Of a stretch of 64,000 nt of DNA, positions 24,628-31,715 are shown in pieces. The notes under the pieces are model-generated. The model made no database searches. It was given only the letters and a program-made list of their open reading frames with translations, and was not told where the DNA came from. Every line of letters starts with the position of its first letter. Position 1 is the first letter of the stretch. The position numbers were made by a program, and so were the translations under genes. The DNA lies in NCBI RefSeq assembly GCF_000949455.1, contig NZ_JXXK01000007.1, positions 73,965 through 137,964 of the forward strand. Reading direction: 5' to 3'. The stretch comes from Ruthenibacterium lactatiformans. Lineage in GTDB: Bacteria > Bacillota > Clostridia > Oscillospirales > Ruminococcaceae.

Positions 24628-25749
24628 ATGAGACAGGAATTGGAACGGCTGCTGGACACGCACCGGGCGCAGCGCCCGGAGATGCAGCCGCAGGATTATT
24701 ACAAACTGCTGTACCAGCGGGAATTCGGGTGCGGCCACACGGCCCCCGCGCCGGAAACCGCCGGACGGCACCTGATGGAGGAATATGCCCGGGCCGCCGG
24801 GCTCCCCGGCGCAGACGCCGTGCCGGAGCATGTAAAGGGCGCCGCTCTGCCGGGCTGTGTCGAGGATATCGGCAACGGGCTGTGCCGCATCTATTTGAAC
24901 GGCGCGTGGAGCCGTGAGGTGCTGCGCCTTTTGGGGCGCGTATTCTGCGCCACGGCTCGTGAACACAAGGGGGAAACCGCCTGTTTCGCCGCCGTGCTGG
25001 ACGGCCTGGCGCATTGGGCGGACGCCGTGCTGCCGCCACGGGACGCACAGACCCTGCGGCGGCAGACCGGGACTCTGCGCGCCGCAGGCTGCCCGGCCGT
25101 ACACCACAGCGCAGCGTACCGGGAGCAATATGCGCCCCACTACCGCGTGGTGCGCCGGTGTTATGCAGACGCCTGGCCCGCTCTGCTGCTGGCCCAGCGC
25201 GTTTTGGAATCCGTTTTCCCCGGCGGCCATGCGCTGCTGGCCATCGACGGGCGCTGCGGCAGCGGAAAAAGCACGTTGGCCGCGCATATGGCGCAGGTGT
25301 TCGGGTGTCCGGTCTTTCACATGGACGACTTTTTTCTGCCGCCGGAACTGCGCACGCCGGAACGTCTGGCCCAGCCCGGCGAAAATGTGCACCATGAGCG
25401 TTTCCTGCGCGAGGCGCTGGAGCCGTTTGCAGCCGGACAACCCGTGCGTTTTTGCCCTTTCGACTGCTCCGCAGGCGTGCCCGGCTCCGCTGTGGAAATT
25501 CCCGCCGCGTCCTTTGCCGTTGTGGAGGGCAGCTATTCTCTGCATCCGTCCCTGCGCGGGCATTATACGGCCTCGGTGTTCGTCACCTGCGCGCAGGCGG
25601 TACAGCGCGCCCGGCTGACAGCCCGGGGCGGCGCGGATTCCTGGACCGTATTTGAAGCGCGCTGGATTCCGCTGGAGGAAACCTATTTTAAGGCCCACGC
25701 GGTGCAGGCGCTTGCAGATCTGACACTGGACACCACCCCGTTCGCCTGA
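24628..25749 (+). CDS. Two-domain protein: unknown N-terminal domain fused to a uridine-kinase-like P-loop kinase
   Basis: A 373-residue protein. Residues 1 to about 195 are a helical domain I do not recognise, with several Cys/His positions (REFGCGHT, GAALPGC, HHSAAYREQYAPHY). From about 203 there is a P-loop kinase of the uridine kinase/phosphoribulokinase type: Walker A GRCGSGKST (Lys214), VFHMDDFFLPPELR in the substrate site, and a VVEGSYSLHP strand where uridine kinases have VVEG. The substrate cannot be named from sequence. ATG 24628 has AAAGGAG ten bases upstream. It stands alone between its own promoter and the ECF gene's promoter. Confidence 0.7.
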   Translation: MRQELERLLDTHRAQRPEMQPQDYYKLLYQREFGCGHTAPAPETAGRHLMEEYARAAGLPGADAVPEHVKGAALPGCVEDIGNGLCRIYLNGAWSREVLRLLGRVFCATAREHKGETACFAAVLDGLAHWADAVLPPRDAQTLRRQTGTLRAAGCPAVHHSAAYREQYAPHYRVVRRCYADAWPALLLAQRVLESVFPGGHALLAIDGRCGSGKSTLAAHMAQVFGCPVFHMDDFFLPPELRTPERLAQPGENVHHERFLREALEPFAAGQPVRFCPFDCSAGVPGSAVEIPAASFAVVEGSYSLHPSLRGHYTASVFVTCAQAVQRARLTARGGADSWTVFEARWIPLEETYFKAHAVQALADLTLDTTPFA

Positions 25750-25770
25750 CTGGCCCCGCGCACAAAATAC

Positions 25771-25799
25771 TTGCCAGCGTCCGCATCGTCTGCTATAAT
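25771..25799 (+). promoter_or_regulatory. Promoter of the ECF S-component gene
   Basis: -35 TTGCCA (25771-25776), 17-bp spacer, extended -10 TGCTATAAT (25791-25799). Transcription would start near 25806. Confidence 0.8.
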
Positions 25800-25805
25800 A
25801 ACAGG

Positions 25806-25977
25806 GAACCGCCGCCATGAAGGCGCGCATCTCCCCGGCGTCCCGGCCGCCCGTGCGGCTTTGCATGCACACGCGTGCATCCATCATCATAAAAACCAGA
25901 AAGCCACGAAGGCACGCGCCCCGCATGAAGCAGGGCCTTGTTTTCGCGGCTTTTTTCTGTGAGGAAAGGGATTGTTT
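25806..25977 (+). promoter_or_regulatory. Structured 5' leader of the ECF S-component gene, possible uncharacterised riboswitch
   Basis: About 170 nt of untranslated leader. It contains a hairpin GCCGC-CCGT-GCGGC near 25847-25860 and a perfect ATGCAC-ACGC-GTGCAT hairpin at 25865-25880. A CCGC...GCGG stem near 25920-25950 is followed by CTTTTTTCT, which could be an attenuator. ECF vitamin genes often have riboswitches. I could not match this one to the THF, TPP, FMN, cobalamin or preQ1 consensus sequences I know. A regulatory role is inferred. Confidence 0.4.
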
Positions 25978-26517
25978 ATGACAAAATCGAAGTTCAACAC
26001 AAAACAACTGGTGCTGGCCGCGCTGTGCGTGGCGCTGGGCGTTGTTCTGCCCGTGGCGTTCCACAGCATCCCCAATGCCGGCAGCGTGCTGCTGCCCATG
26101 CATATCCCCGTGCTGCTGTGCGGGCTCGTCTGCGGGCCGGTCTACGGTTTGCTGTCCGGTATTCTCACTTCCCTGCTCTCCAGCATGATCACCGGCATGC
26201 CGCCGATGGCTTATCTGCCCAGCATGCTGTGCGAGCTGGCCGCCTACGGCCTTGCGGCGGGCGTGCTGCGCCGGTTCGTGCGCACGGGTAAGCGCCCGCT
26301 GGACCTGTACATCCAGCTCGTGAGCGCCATGCTCATCGGCCGCCTTGTATACGGCGTGATGAACGCGCTCATCTTCTCCGCCGGAAATTATTCCTTCGCG
26401 GTATTTGTTTCGGGCGCGTTCGTAACGGCGCTGCCGGGCATCGTCATCCAGCTCGTGCTGCTGCCTGCCGTCGTCCTTTTGCTGGAAAAGGCGCGGCTGG
26501 TGGAAAAACCGTACTAA
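25978..26517 (+). CDS. ECF transporter S component (vitamin/cofactor-binding membrane subunit)
   Basis: Substrate-binding membrane subunit of an energy-coupling-factor importer. The 179 residues have about six hydrophobic segments: TKQLVLAALCVALGVVLPV, a HSIPNAGSVLLPMHIPVLLCGL segment, GLLSGILTSLLSSMITGMPPM and a final VIQLVLLPAVVLLLEKARL. The Ala-rich first helix is where S components contact EcfT. No ecfA or ecfT gene is nearby, so it would share a general ECF module. The vitamin cannot be assigned. ATG 25978 follows GAGGAAAGGGA. It has its own promoter, a long structured leader and a terminator. Confidence 0.85.
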   Translation: MTKSKFNTKQLVLAALCVALGVVLPVAFHSIPNAGSVLLPMHIPVLLCGLVCGPVYGLLSGILTSLLSSMITGMPPMAYLPSMLCELAAYGLAAGVLRRFVRTGKRPLDLYIQLVSAMLIGRLVYGVMNALIFSAGNYSFAVFVSGAFVTALPGIVIQLVLLPAVVLLLEKARLVEKPY

Positions 26518-26545
26518 GAGCGTGCGGCTTCTCCTGAACCGCTGC

Positions 26546-26579
26546 GGGCGGCACATTTTGTGCCGCCCGTTTTATTTTA
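26546..26579 (+). terminator. Terminator after the ECF gene
   Basis: Perfect 10-bp inverted repeat 26546-26555 / 26559-26568 with a TTT loop, followed by GTTTTATTTT. Confidence 0.88.
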
Positions 26580-26613
26580 CAGCTGAACGCGCTGCTTCTC
26601 TTCCCTCTGTTTT

Positions 26614-27157
26614 CATGGTATAATAACCTCAAGCCCGCCGCTTGCGCGGCTGCGCGCACTTCGTGCGCCGATGCGCTTTTGCGCATGGGCTTGAGAACAT
26701 TGAACCATGCAAAACCGCGGCAGGCGCGGTTTTGTTGAGACCGCTTCGCGGCGCCATGGTATAATAACCTCAAGCCCGCCGCTTGCGCGGCTGCGCGCAC
26801 TTCGTGCGCCGATGCGCTTTTGCGCATGGGCTTGAGAGCATTGAACCATGCAAAACCGCAGCAGGTGCGGTTTTGTTGGGGCCGCTGCGCGGCATCATGG
26901 TATAATAACCTCACGACCGCCGCTTGCGCGGCCACGCACACTTCGTGCGCCGATGCGCTTTTGCGCATGGGCTTGAGAGCATTGAACCATGCAAAACCGC
27001 AGTGAATGCGGTTTTGTTGAGGCCGCTTCGCGGCATCATGGTATAATATGTCCGGTTGGCGAATGCAAGCCGCAGGCGAAGCATGAGCCTGGCGGCATAG
27101 ATACCATGTTTCTTAGTGAACACGAGCGGTACCCGAAGTGCGAGCTCGGAAATATGG
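26614..27157 (+). repeat. Structured repeat array 1: three 141-bp cloverleaf units plus one B unit
   Basis: Three tandem A units start at 26614, 26755 and 26896, then a different B unit at 27037. Their TATAAT boxes at 26619, 26760, 26901 and 27042 are spaced exactly 141 bp. Each A unit has an outer arm CTCAAGCCC/GGGCTTGAG (26628-26636 / 26687-26695 in unit 1). This encloses three perfect hairpins (26637-26650, 26654-26668, 26671-26686), forming a four-way cloverleaf. CATGGT/ACCATG (26614-26619 / 26704-26709) closes around it. Two more hairpins follow (26710-26734, terminator-like; 26741-26751). Unit 3 has an imperfect outer arm. The B unit has a long hairpin near its end. The array ends just before the HAD gene's ribosome binding site. 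It matches no feature I know by name. Confidence 0.9.
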
Positions 27158-27197
27158 CAGAACAGGAAAAATTGCTGAAGAAAGGGGGGCGGGCGGC

Positions 27198-28037
27198 TTG
27201 TCCACCCTGTTTGTGACGGATCTGGACGGCACGCTGCTGGGCGCAGACGCGCGCATTTCACAGGAAAGCGCAGCATTGCTGCACCCTATGCTGGACGAAG
27301 GGCTTCAGCTTGCCGTGGCCACGGCCCGCAGCCCCGCCACGGTGGTGGAGCTGCTGCGGCCGCTGGGCCTTCGCACGCCCGCTGTGCTGATGACGGGTAC
27401 GATGATTTACGACGTTGCGCACACGCGCTGCCTTGCCGCCACGCCGCTGGCGCGGGAAACGGCCGCCGCCGTGTGCGCGGTGCTGGAGCGCACGGGCCAG
27501 GAGGCGCTTGCTTACAGCGTCAAAGGCGGCCATTTGTATGTGTATTACAAAGAATTCGCCTGCGATTTTGAGCGGTCGTTCGTTTCCAGCCGCATCCATT
27601 CGCCGTATAAGACCTTTGTGCAGGTGGAACACTATCCCGAAGCGCTTGCGGGCGGCGACACGCTGATGTTCCTTCTTGCGCTGCCCGGCGCAGAGGAAGC
27701 CCGCGCGTTTTACGATATTTTTTCGGCCATTCCCGGGCTTATCTGCTACTATTATTCCGACGAATACGGCAGCGGCGGCTGCCTGCTGGAAATCTATCCT
27801 GAAGGCTGCACCAAGGCCAGCGCACTGGCCCGCGTGGTGGAGATGACGGGCGCGCGGCGCATCGTCAGCTTTGGGGACAACATCAATGACGTGCCGATGT
27901 TCCGCATCTCCGCGGAGAGCTGCGCCGTGGCCAACGCCGTGCCCGAAGCGCGCGCCGCCGCTACACGCGTCATCGGCGCCAACACGGAAAACGGCGTGGC
28001 CCGCTGGCTGGCCGAGCACTGGAGAGACTGGCAATGA
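27198..28037 (+). CDS. HAD-superfamily phosphatase (Cof type)
   Basis: A 279-residue hydrolase. It begins MSTLFVTDLDGTLLGADARIS, with the nucleophile and acid Asp of motif I. The Ser/Thr motif is ATARSPATVVELL, and the C-terminal Lys and GDNIND motifs are in EGCTKASALARVVE and FGDNINDVPMF. A large C2-type cap is in between, as in Cof phosphatases acting on sugar phosphates, nucleotides or cofactors. TTG at 27198 is the likely start, with a purine-rich AAAGGGGGG about 9 bases upstream; starting earlier would place the repeat array inside the gene. It overlaps mutY by four bases (ATGA). Confidence 0.88.
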   Translation: MSTLFVTDLDGTLLGADARISQESAALLHPMLDEGLQLAVATARSPATVVELLRPLGLRTPAVLMTGTMIYDVAHTRCLAATPLARETAAAVCAVLERTGQEALAYSVKGGHLYVYYKEFACDFERSFVSSRIHSPYKTFVQVEHYPEALAGGDTLMFLLALPGAEEARAFYDIFSAIPGLICYYYSDEYGSGGCLLEIYPEGCTKASALARVVEMTGARRIVSFGDNINDVPMFRISAESCAVANAVPEARAAATRVIGANTENGVARWLAEHWRDWQ

Positions 28038-29089
28038 CACTTCCCGATATCGCGCCGCCGCTGCTGCGGTGGTATGAACAGAACAAACGCACTCTGCCGT
28101 TTCGCACGGTCTCCACGCCCTACCGCGTTTGGGTAAGCGAGATCATGCTGCAGCAAACGAGAGTCTCGGCCGCGCTGCCTTACTTTGAACGTTTCATGGC
28201 CGAGCTGCCCACAGTGGCCGACCTTGCCGCCTGCGACCCCGAGCGCCTGCACAAACTGTGGGAGGGCCTGGGCTATTACAGCCGTGTGCGGAATCTGCAA
28301 AAGGCCGCGCAGATCGTAATGGAGCAGCACGGGGGCGCGCTGCCCGCCGATTATGACGCGCTGCTGAAGCTGCCGGGCGTAGGCGCATATACGGCGGGCG
28401 CCATCGCCTCCATCAGCTTTGGTCTGCCCGTGCCCGCCGTGGACGGCAACGTACTGCGGGTGTTTGCCCGTATCCTGAACGATGGGCGCGATGTGACCAG
28501 GCCTGACGTAAAAAAAGGCCTGACAGCTTGCGTGATGGAGCTGCAGCCGCCGGAACGCCCCGGCGACTACAACCAGGCGCTGATGGAGCTGGGAGCATTG
28601 GTGTGCCTGCCGGGCGGCGCGCCCCTGTGCAGCGAATGTCCCTTGCGCGGGCTGTGTGCGGCCCGCGCCCTGGGCGTGCAGGAGACACTGCCCGTAAAGG
28701 CGCCGCCCGCTGCAAAAAGAACGCAGCATTGGACCGTGGCGCTGGTGCTGGATATGGAAAACCGGCGCGTCCTGCTGCAGCAGCGCCCGCAGAAGGGGCT
28801 TCTGGCGGGGCTGTGGCAGCCCGTGCTGCTGGAGGGCGCGCGCAGCGCCATACAAACAGAGCAGGCCCTGGCGGCGCTCGGCGTCACAGCCCGCGCCGTG
28901 GAGCCTTTGACGCCCGCCCGGCATGTGTTCAGCCATCTTGTGTGGGAGATGGACGGGTTTGCCTGCGCCGCGCAAAGCTGCGCGCCTCCGCCGGGCTGCG
29001 TCTGGGCCGGGCGCGCGGAAGTGGACGGAGTGTATACACTGCCGGGCGCGTTCAAGGCATACCGTCCGGTGTTGAAAAAATACTTGTAA
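28034..29089 (+). CDS. mutY: A/G-specific adenine DNA glycosylase
   Basis: Removes adenine mispaired with 8-oxoguanine. In 351 residues: the catalytic Glu in VSEIMLQQTRVSA, the helix-hairpin-helix LPGVGAYTAGAI, and the catalytic Asp in VPAVDGNVLRVF. The iron-sulphur ligands follow as C-x7-C-x2-C-x5-C (CLPGGAPLCSECPLRGLC), one residue longer in the first gap than the usual C-x6-C. A C-terminal NUDIX-like domain for 8-oxoG recognition follows (VALVLDMENRRVLLQQRPQ). The N-terminal LPFR replaces the usual LPWR. ATGA overlap with the HAD gene indicates coupling. Confidence 0.95.
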   Translation: MTLPDIAPPLLRWYEQNKRTLPFRTVSTPYRVWVSEIMLQQTRVSAALPYFERFMAELPTVADLAACDPERLHKLWEGLGYYSRVRNLQKAAQIVMEQHGGALPADYDALLKLPGVGAYTAGAIASISFGLPVPAVDGNVLRVFARILNDGRDVTRPDVKKGLTACVMELQPPERPGDYNQALMELGALVCLPGGAPLCSECPLRGLCAARALGVQETLPVKAPPAAKRTQHWTVALVLDMENRRVLLQQRPQKGLLAGLWQPVLLEGARSAIQTEQALAALGVTARAVEPLTPARHVFSHLVWEMDGFACAAQSCAPPPGCVWAGRAEVDGVYTLPGAFKAYRPVLKKYL

Positions 29090-29112
29090 ACCGGCCGGAA
29101 AGCGGATATAAT
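29084..29112 (+). promoter_or_regulatory. Promoter at the end of mutY
   Basis: -35 TTGTAA (29084-29089, containing the mutY stop codon), 17-bp spacer, -10 TATAAT (29107-29112). It drives the small membrane protein gene. Confidence 0.8.
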
Positions 29113-29148
29113 AAGCGTAAGTGAAAATCGGTGTGCAGGAGGGTGCGG

Positions 29149-29514
29149 ATGGGACTTTTTCTGGCGTCAAAACTGACGAGGCTTGCACTTGGGGCGGCCC
29201 AAACCGCTCTGGCCGCGGGAGAGGCCTACCGCACCGGCAAAAAAATAGAAAAACGGGTGCGGGAAGCCCTGCGCCCCCAAAAGGAGGACGTTATCACCAT
29301 GAAAAAATCGACTTTTGCAGCCATTTTGGTGTTCTTCGCTGCCATTGCCGGCGCGCTGACTGCCGCTTATATGTATCTGCGCCGCCGCGAGGCCGAGCTG
29401 GATGAATATGAGCAGCTCCTGTTCAGTGATGATTTCAGCCATGAGGAACCTGCGGCGGAAGAAACCGCCGCAGCGGACGAGGCGGATGACGCCGAGGATG
29501 ACATCGCGTTTTAA
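29149..29514 (+). CDS. Small single-pass membrane protein with acidic tail, possible internal second start
   Basis: A 121-residue protein of no family I recognise. Residues 1-49 form an amphipathic, positively charged helix region (MGLFLASKLTRLALG..., KKIEKRVREAL). Residues 50-75 hold a transmembrane helix (KKSTFAAILVFFAAIAGALTAAY followed by RRRE), and the last 40 residues are Glu/Asp/Ala-rich. ATG 29149 has AGGAGGG eight bases upstream. A second in-frame ATG at 29299 has AAAGGAGG ten bases upstream and would give a 71-residue membrane protein by itself. Both forms may be made, or the shorter one may be the only product. Confidence 0.65.
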   Translation: MGLFLASKLTRLALGAAQTALAAGEAYRTGKKIEKRVREALRPQKEDVITMKKSTFAAILVFFAAIAGALTAAYMYLRRREAELDEYEQLLFSDDFSHEEPAAEETAAADEADDAEDDIAF

Positions 29515-29545
29515 GCGCGGACGCTCCGCAGCATCTGAAACAGAA

Positions 29546-29585
29546 AAACGCCGGAACGGTCTGCGGGCCGTTCCGGCGTTTCAAT
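29546..29585 (+). terminator. Terminator after the small membrane protein gene
   Basis: 14-bp inverted repeat 29546-29559 / 29568-29581 followed by a T-rich tail. The next 170 bases hold nothing I can name. Confidence 0.8.
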
Positions 29586-29753
29586 TTGTCAAAAAACTTT
29601 GCTTTTCCGCCCAACTGCTTTACGAACGGAGCCTCACGCGCCTGCGGGCGCAGTCGTCACCCCATTCTTCCGGAATACTCTTTCACTTATGCCTCGTTCA
29701 ACGCAGCGAAACGCCTCCTCAGCCTGCACGCATCCGGCGGCATATGCTCTGTC

Positions 29754-30386
29754 CTATTCGACAAAGGAATGGGATAAAATATAAAATTTCTCCTGCGAGG
29801 GCTGCCATTTTTTCTCCAGCTTTTCCAAAGTATCGTCATACCTTTGGGCTTCTTCCTCTGAAAACGCCATCACAGGGCTATCGCGATAGACCCATTTGCG
29901 CCCATCCAGCGCGCCGGGAACAAGCTCCTTCACCAGCATGGCCGCGGGGTAACGTCCGTTATCCGCGCAGACGTTGAACTTTTTGCAGCTTTTAAAGCCT
30001 CGGGCCACATAGTTCGCCGGACTGCCGAAAATAACAATAACGTCATAGCCCAGCGCGGCCGCTTTTTCAAAAGACGTTTCCATAAGCCGCCTGCCATAGC
30101 CCATCCGCTGATATTCCGGCGCGATGCAGACAGGGCCGAACGTGAGGATCTCTTTTTCCTTCCCCGCCGCGTCGGAAAGCTTCGCCTTTGTGTACAGAAT
30201 GCTGCCGATCACCCGGCCGTCCAGTTCCAGCACCAGGTCCGGCTCCGGAATAAAGTCCTCGTGGCCGCGCATGACCCGCGCCAGATAATGCTCGGTGCAG
30301 CCGGGCACATAAAGGTTGTAAAACGCTTTTCTTATGAGCTCTTCCACATGCCTGTGGTCGGTTTCTTTTTCATTTCGTACAATCAT
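29754..30386 (-). CDS. GNAT-family N-acetyltransferase
   Basis: A 210-residue GNAT with FGPVCIAPEYQRMGYGRRLMETSFEKA (acetyl-CoA-binding Q-x-x-G-x-G core) and VIVIFGSPANYVARGFK. The C-terminal 70 residues (KELVPGALDGRKWVYRDSP) extend past the minimal fold, as in the YhbS-like group. ATG 30386 has AAGGAG 11 bases upstream. It follows the zinc-ribbon gene on the same strand after 37 bases, so it is probably the last gene of the Lrp operon. The substrate is unknown. Confidence 0.85.
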   Translation of the reverse strand: MIVRNEKETDHRHVEELIRKAFYNLYVPGCTEHYLARVMRGHEDFIPEPDLVLELDGRVIGSILYTKAKLSDAAGKEKEILTFGPVCIAPEYQRMGYGRRLMETSFEKAAALGYDVIVIFGSPANYVARGFKSCKKFNVCADNGRYPAAMLVKELVPGALDGRKWVYRDSPVMAFSEEEAQRYDDTLEKLEKKWQPSQEKFYILSHSFVE

Positions 30387-30423
30387 TCTTCAGAATGCTC
30401 CTTTTCTCCCGCGCGCAGCATGC

Positions 30424-30921
30424 TCAAACCACACCGCCCACAGATACCAGCCCCATGGACACCGCAAAGGTAACGGCCGCCAGCACCACGATGGATGCCC
30501 CGATACACACGCCCGTGAGGATCAGTCCCGCACGCGCCAGGCTCCGTCGGCTCTCGTTGCCCCGGGCCGCATAAGCCCATTTCAGCATCAAAACAAGGTT
30601 GAGCACCGGCACGCAGAGGGCCAGCAGGATACCCACACATTGCCCTGTTGTCAGGGGGATCATATCTTCCGGCGGGATGGGAGGGTCGGCAGGCGGCATT
30701 TTTTCACGCTTTGCGCGGCGGCGCTTCCGCCCGGGCCGGGCAGCATCCTCCGACGCCGGATTTTCCTGTTCCGGGCTTCCGCCTTCGTCCAAAGGCATGC
30801 TTTTCCGCGCAGACGCGGAACGCGCCTGCGCCGCGTCCGCCTGCAGCGCCGCGCGCGCCCCGCAATTTTCACAATACAGCGCGTCCTGCGCAATGGGTTC
30901 GCCGCATTTCTCGCAGATCAT
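30424..30921 (-). CDS. Zinc-ribbon membrane protein
   Basis: A 165-residue protein. An N-terminal zinc ribbon (CEKCGEPIAQDALYCENCG; Cys pairs at residues 3/6 and 17/20) leads into a basic, low-complexity linker (GRKRRRAKREK). Two transmembrane helices follow (about 92-115 and 135-160), with RRSLARAG between them. Such proteins are common in clostridia and have no settled function. ATG 30921 overlaps the lrp stop (ATGA), so it is translated with the regulator. Confidence 0.75.
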   Translation of the reverse strand: MICEKCGEPIAQDALYCENCGARAALQADAAQARSASARKSMPLDEGGSPEQENPASEDAARPGRKRRRAKREKMPPADPPIPPEDMIPLTTGQCVGILLALCVPVLNLVLMLKWAYAARGNESRRSLARAGLILTGVCIGASIVVLAAVTFAVSMGLVSVGGVV

Positions 30922-31376
30922 ACCGGGTCCTTTCCGTGCTCATGCACATCCAAAGTAAAGCGCCGGTCCACCGGCGCGGATAAAATGATCTGGGTGCTCG
31001 TCTGCCCCAGCTTCTGAAAACGGTTGATAAGATGCTCCAGCTCATGGATGCCCGCGCAGCTCACCTTCACAATAAAGCTGTGGCTGCCCGTAACATGAAA
31101 GCATTGCGCCACGCCGGGCTGATTCTCCACCATCGTGATGAAATACTGCCTGTCGGCCGGAGCGACGGAAATACTGATCAGCGCGTCGATATGGCTTTTC
31201 GGCTCGGCGTCGCCCAGCACTACGGTGTAGCCTGCGATCACGCCCGTCTTTTCCATGCGGCGGATGCGCTCGCTCACAGCCGGGCTTGTCAGCGATACCT
31301 GGCGGGCGATATCCTTTACCGTCATGCGGCCATCGGCCGACAGCAGGCGCAGTATTTTGCGGTCCAGTTCATCCAT
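30918..31376 (-). CDS. Lrp/AsnC-family transcriptional regulator
   Basis: A 152-residue regulator. The N-terminal helix-turn-helix is MDELDRKILRLLSADGRMTVKDIARQVSLTSPAVSERIRRME, and a C-terminal RAM (ACT-like) ligand-binding domain contains VAQCFHVTGSHSFIVKVSC. Members bind amino acids and wrap DNA as octamers. I start at ATG 31376, with GGAGG ten bases upstream; the TTG nine bases earlier is too close to that site. It has a strong promoter and an AT-rich leader of about 95 nt. Confidence 0.9.
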   Translation of the reverse strand: MDELDRKILRLLSADGRMTVKDIARQVSLTSPAVSERIRRMEKTGVIAGYTVVLGDAEPKSHIDALISISVAPADRQYFITMVENQPGVAQCFHVTGSHSFIVKVSCAGIHELEHLINRFQKLGQTSTQIILSAPVDRRFTLDVHEHGKDPV

Positions 31377-31477
31377 GCGGGACAAGCCTCCAATGGTAAA
31401 ATCTTAATGTTTTAAAGCTGTTTTTCAAAGAAAAGTTACAAAATAAATATTTTGAATCCACTTTCGCAGTTTTCTTA

Positions 31478-31506
31478 ATTATATAATGAATTTTTTCGTT
31501 TGTAAA
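31478..31506 (-). promoter_or_regulatory. Promoter of the lrp operon
   Basis: Minus strand: -35 TTTACA (31501-31506), 17-bp spacer, -10 TATAAT (31478-31483). The surrounding DNA is very AT-rich. Confidence 0.8.
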
Positions 31507-31539
31507 TGTTTTTATTAAGCATTTTTTCGCTTTCTTCTT

Positions 31540-31567
31540 TTGACAAATAAAGCAAAAGGAGTATACT
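31540..31567 (+). promoter_or_regulatory. Promoter of the candidate small RNA
   Basis: -35 TTGACA (31540-31545), 16-bp spacer, -10 TATACT (31562-31567), pointing away from lrp into a gene-free stretch. Confidence 0.75.
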
Positions 31568-31573
31568 AAAGCT

Positions 31574-31655
31574 ACTGAATTTGATTACACCAAACTTATT
31601 TATACTTTCCCACCCCTCTATGCAAAAAGCGCTGCCGCCAAGCAGCGCTTTTTGC
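31574..31655 (+). ncRNA. Candidate small RNA of about 80 nt
   Basis: Between the promoter at 31540-31567 and a perfect 12-bp hairpin terminator (31624-31635 / 31642-31653, ending TTTTT) there is no gene and no ribosome binding site. A transcript of about 80 nt with a mostly unstructured, AU- and C-rich 5' half and a terminator tail is predicted. This is the usual layout of a trans-acting sRNA. The target is unknown. The same hairpin could also stop weak minus-strand transcription. Confidence 0.5.
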
Positions 31656-31672
31656 TTTGTATATAAAAATTG

Positions 31673-31709
31673 CGGCCCGCGCCCCTTTCCGGCGGCGCGG
31701 GCCGTTTTA
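31673..31709. terminator. Bidirectional terminator after hflX
   Basis: GC-rich inverted repeat 31673-31683 / 31693-31703. TTTT follows on the plus strand and ATTTTTA on the minus strand. Confidence 0.75.
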
Positions 31710-31715
31710 TCCGCC

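Noticed and set aside
25806..25977. THF, cobalamin, preQ1 or FMN riboswitch before the ECF gene
   Set aside because: None of the conserved sequence boxes of those classes could be found by eye; only generic hairpins are visible.
26628..26695. tRNA gene, because of the cloverleaf shape
   Set aside because: There is no acceptor-stem/CCA end, T-loop or anticodon-loop consensus. The arms are perfect palindromes with 3-4 base loops.
26444..26968. Minus-strand open frame of 174 residues with 47-residue internal repeats across array 1
   Set aside because: It is open only because 141 is divisible by three. It has no ribosome binding site, runs into the ECF terminator, and the DNA is explained by hairpins with compensatory changes.
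26614..27157. CRISPR array
   Set aside because: Units are tandem and nearly identical throughout, with no repeat-spacer alternation and no cas genes.
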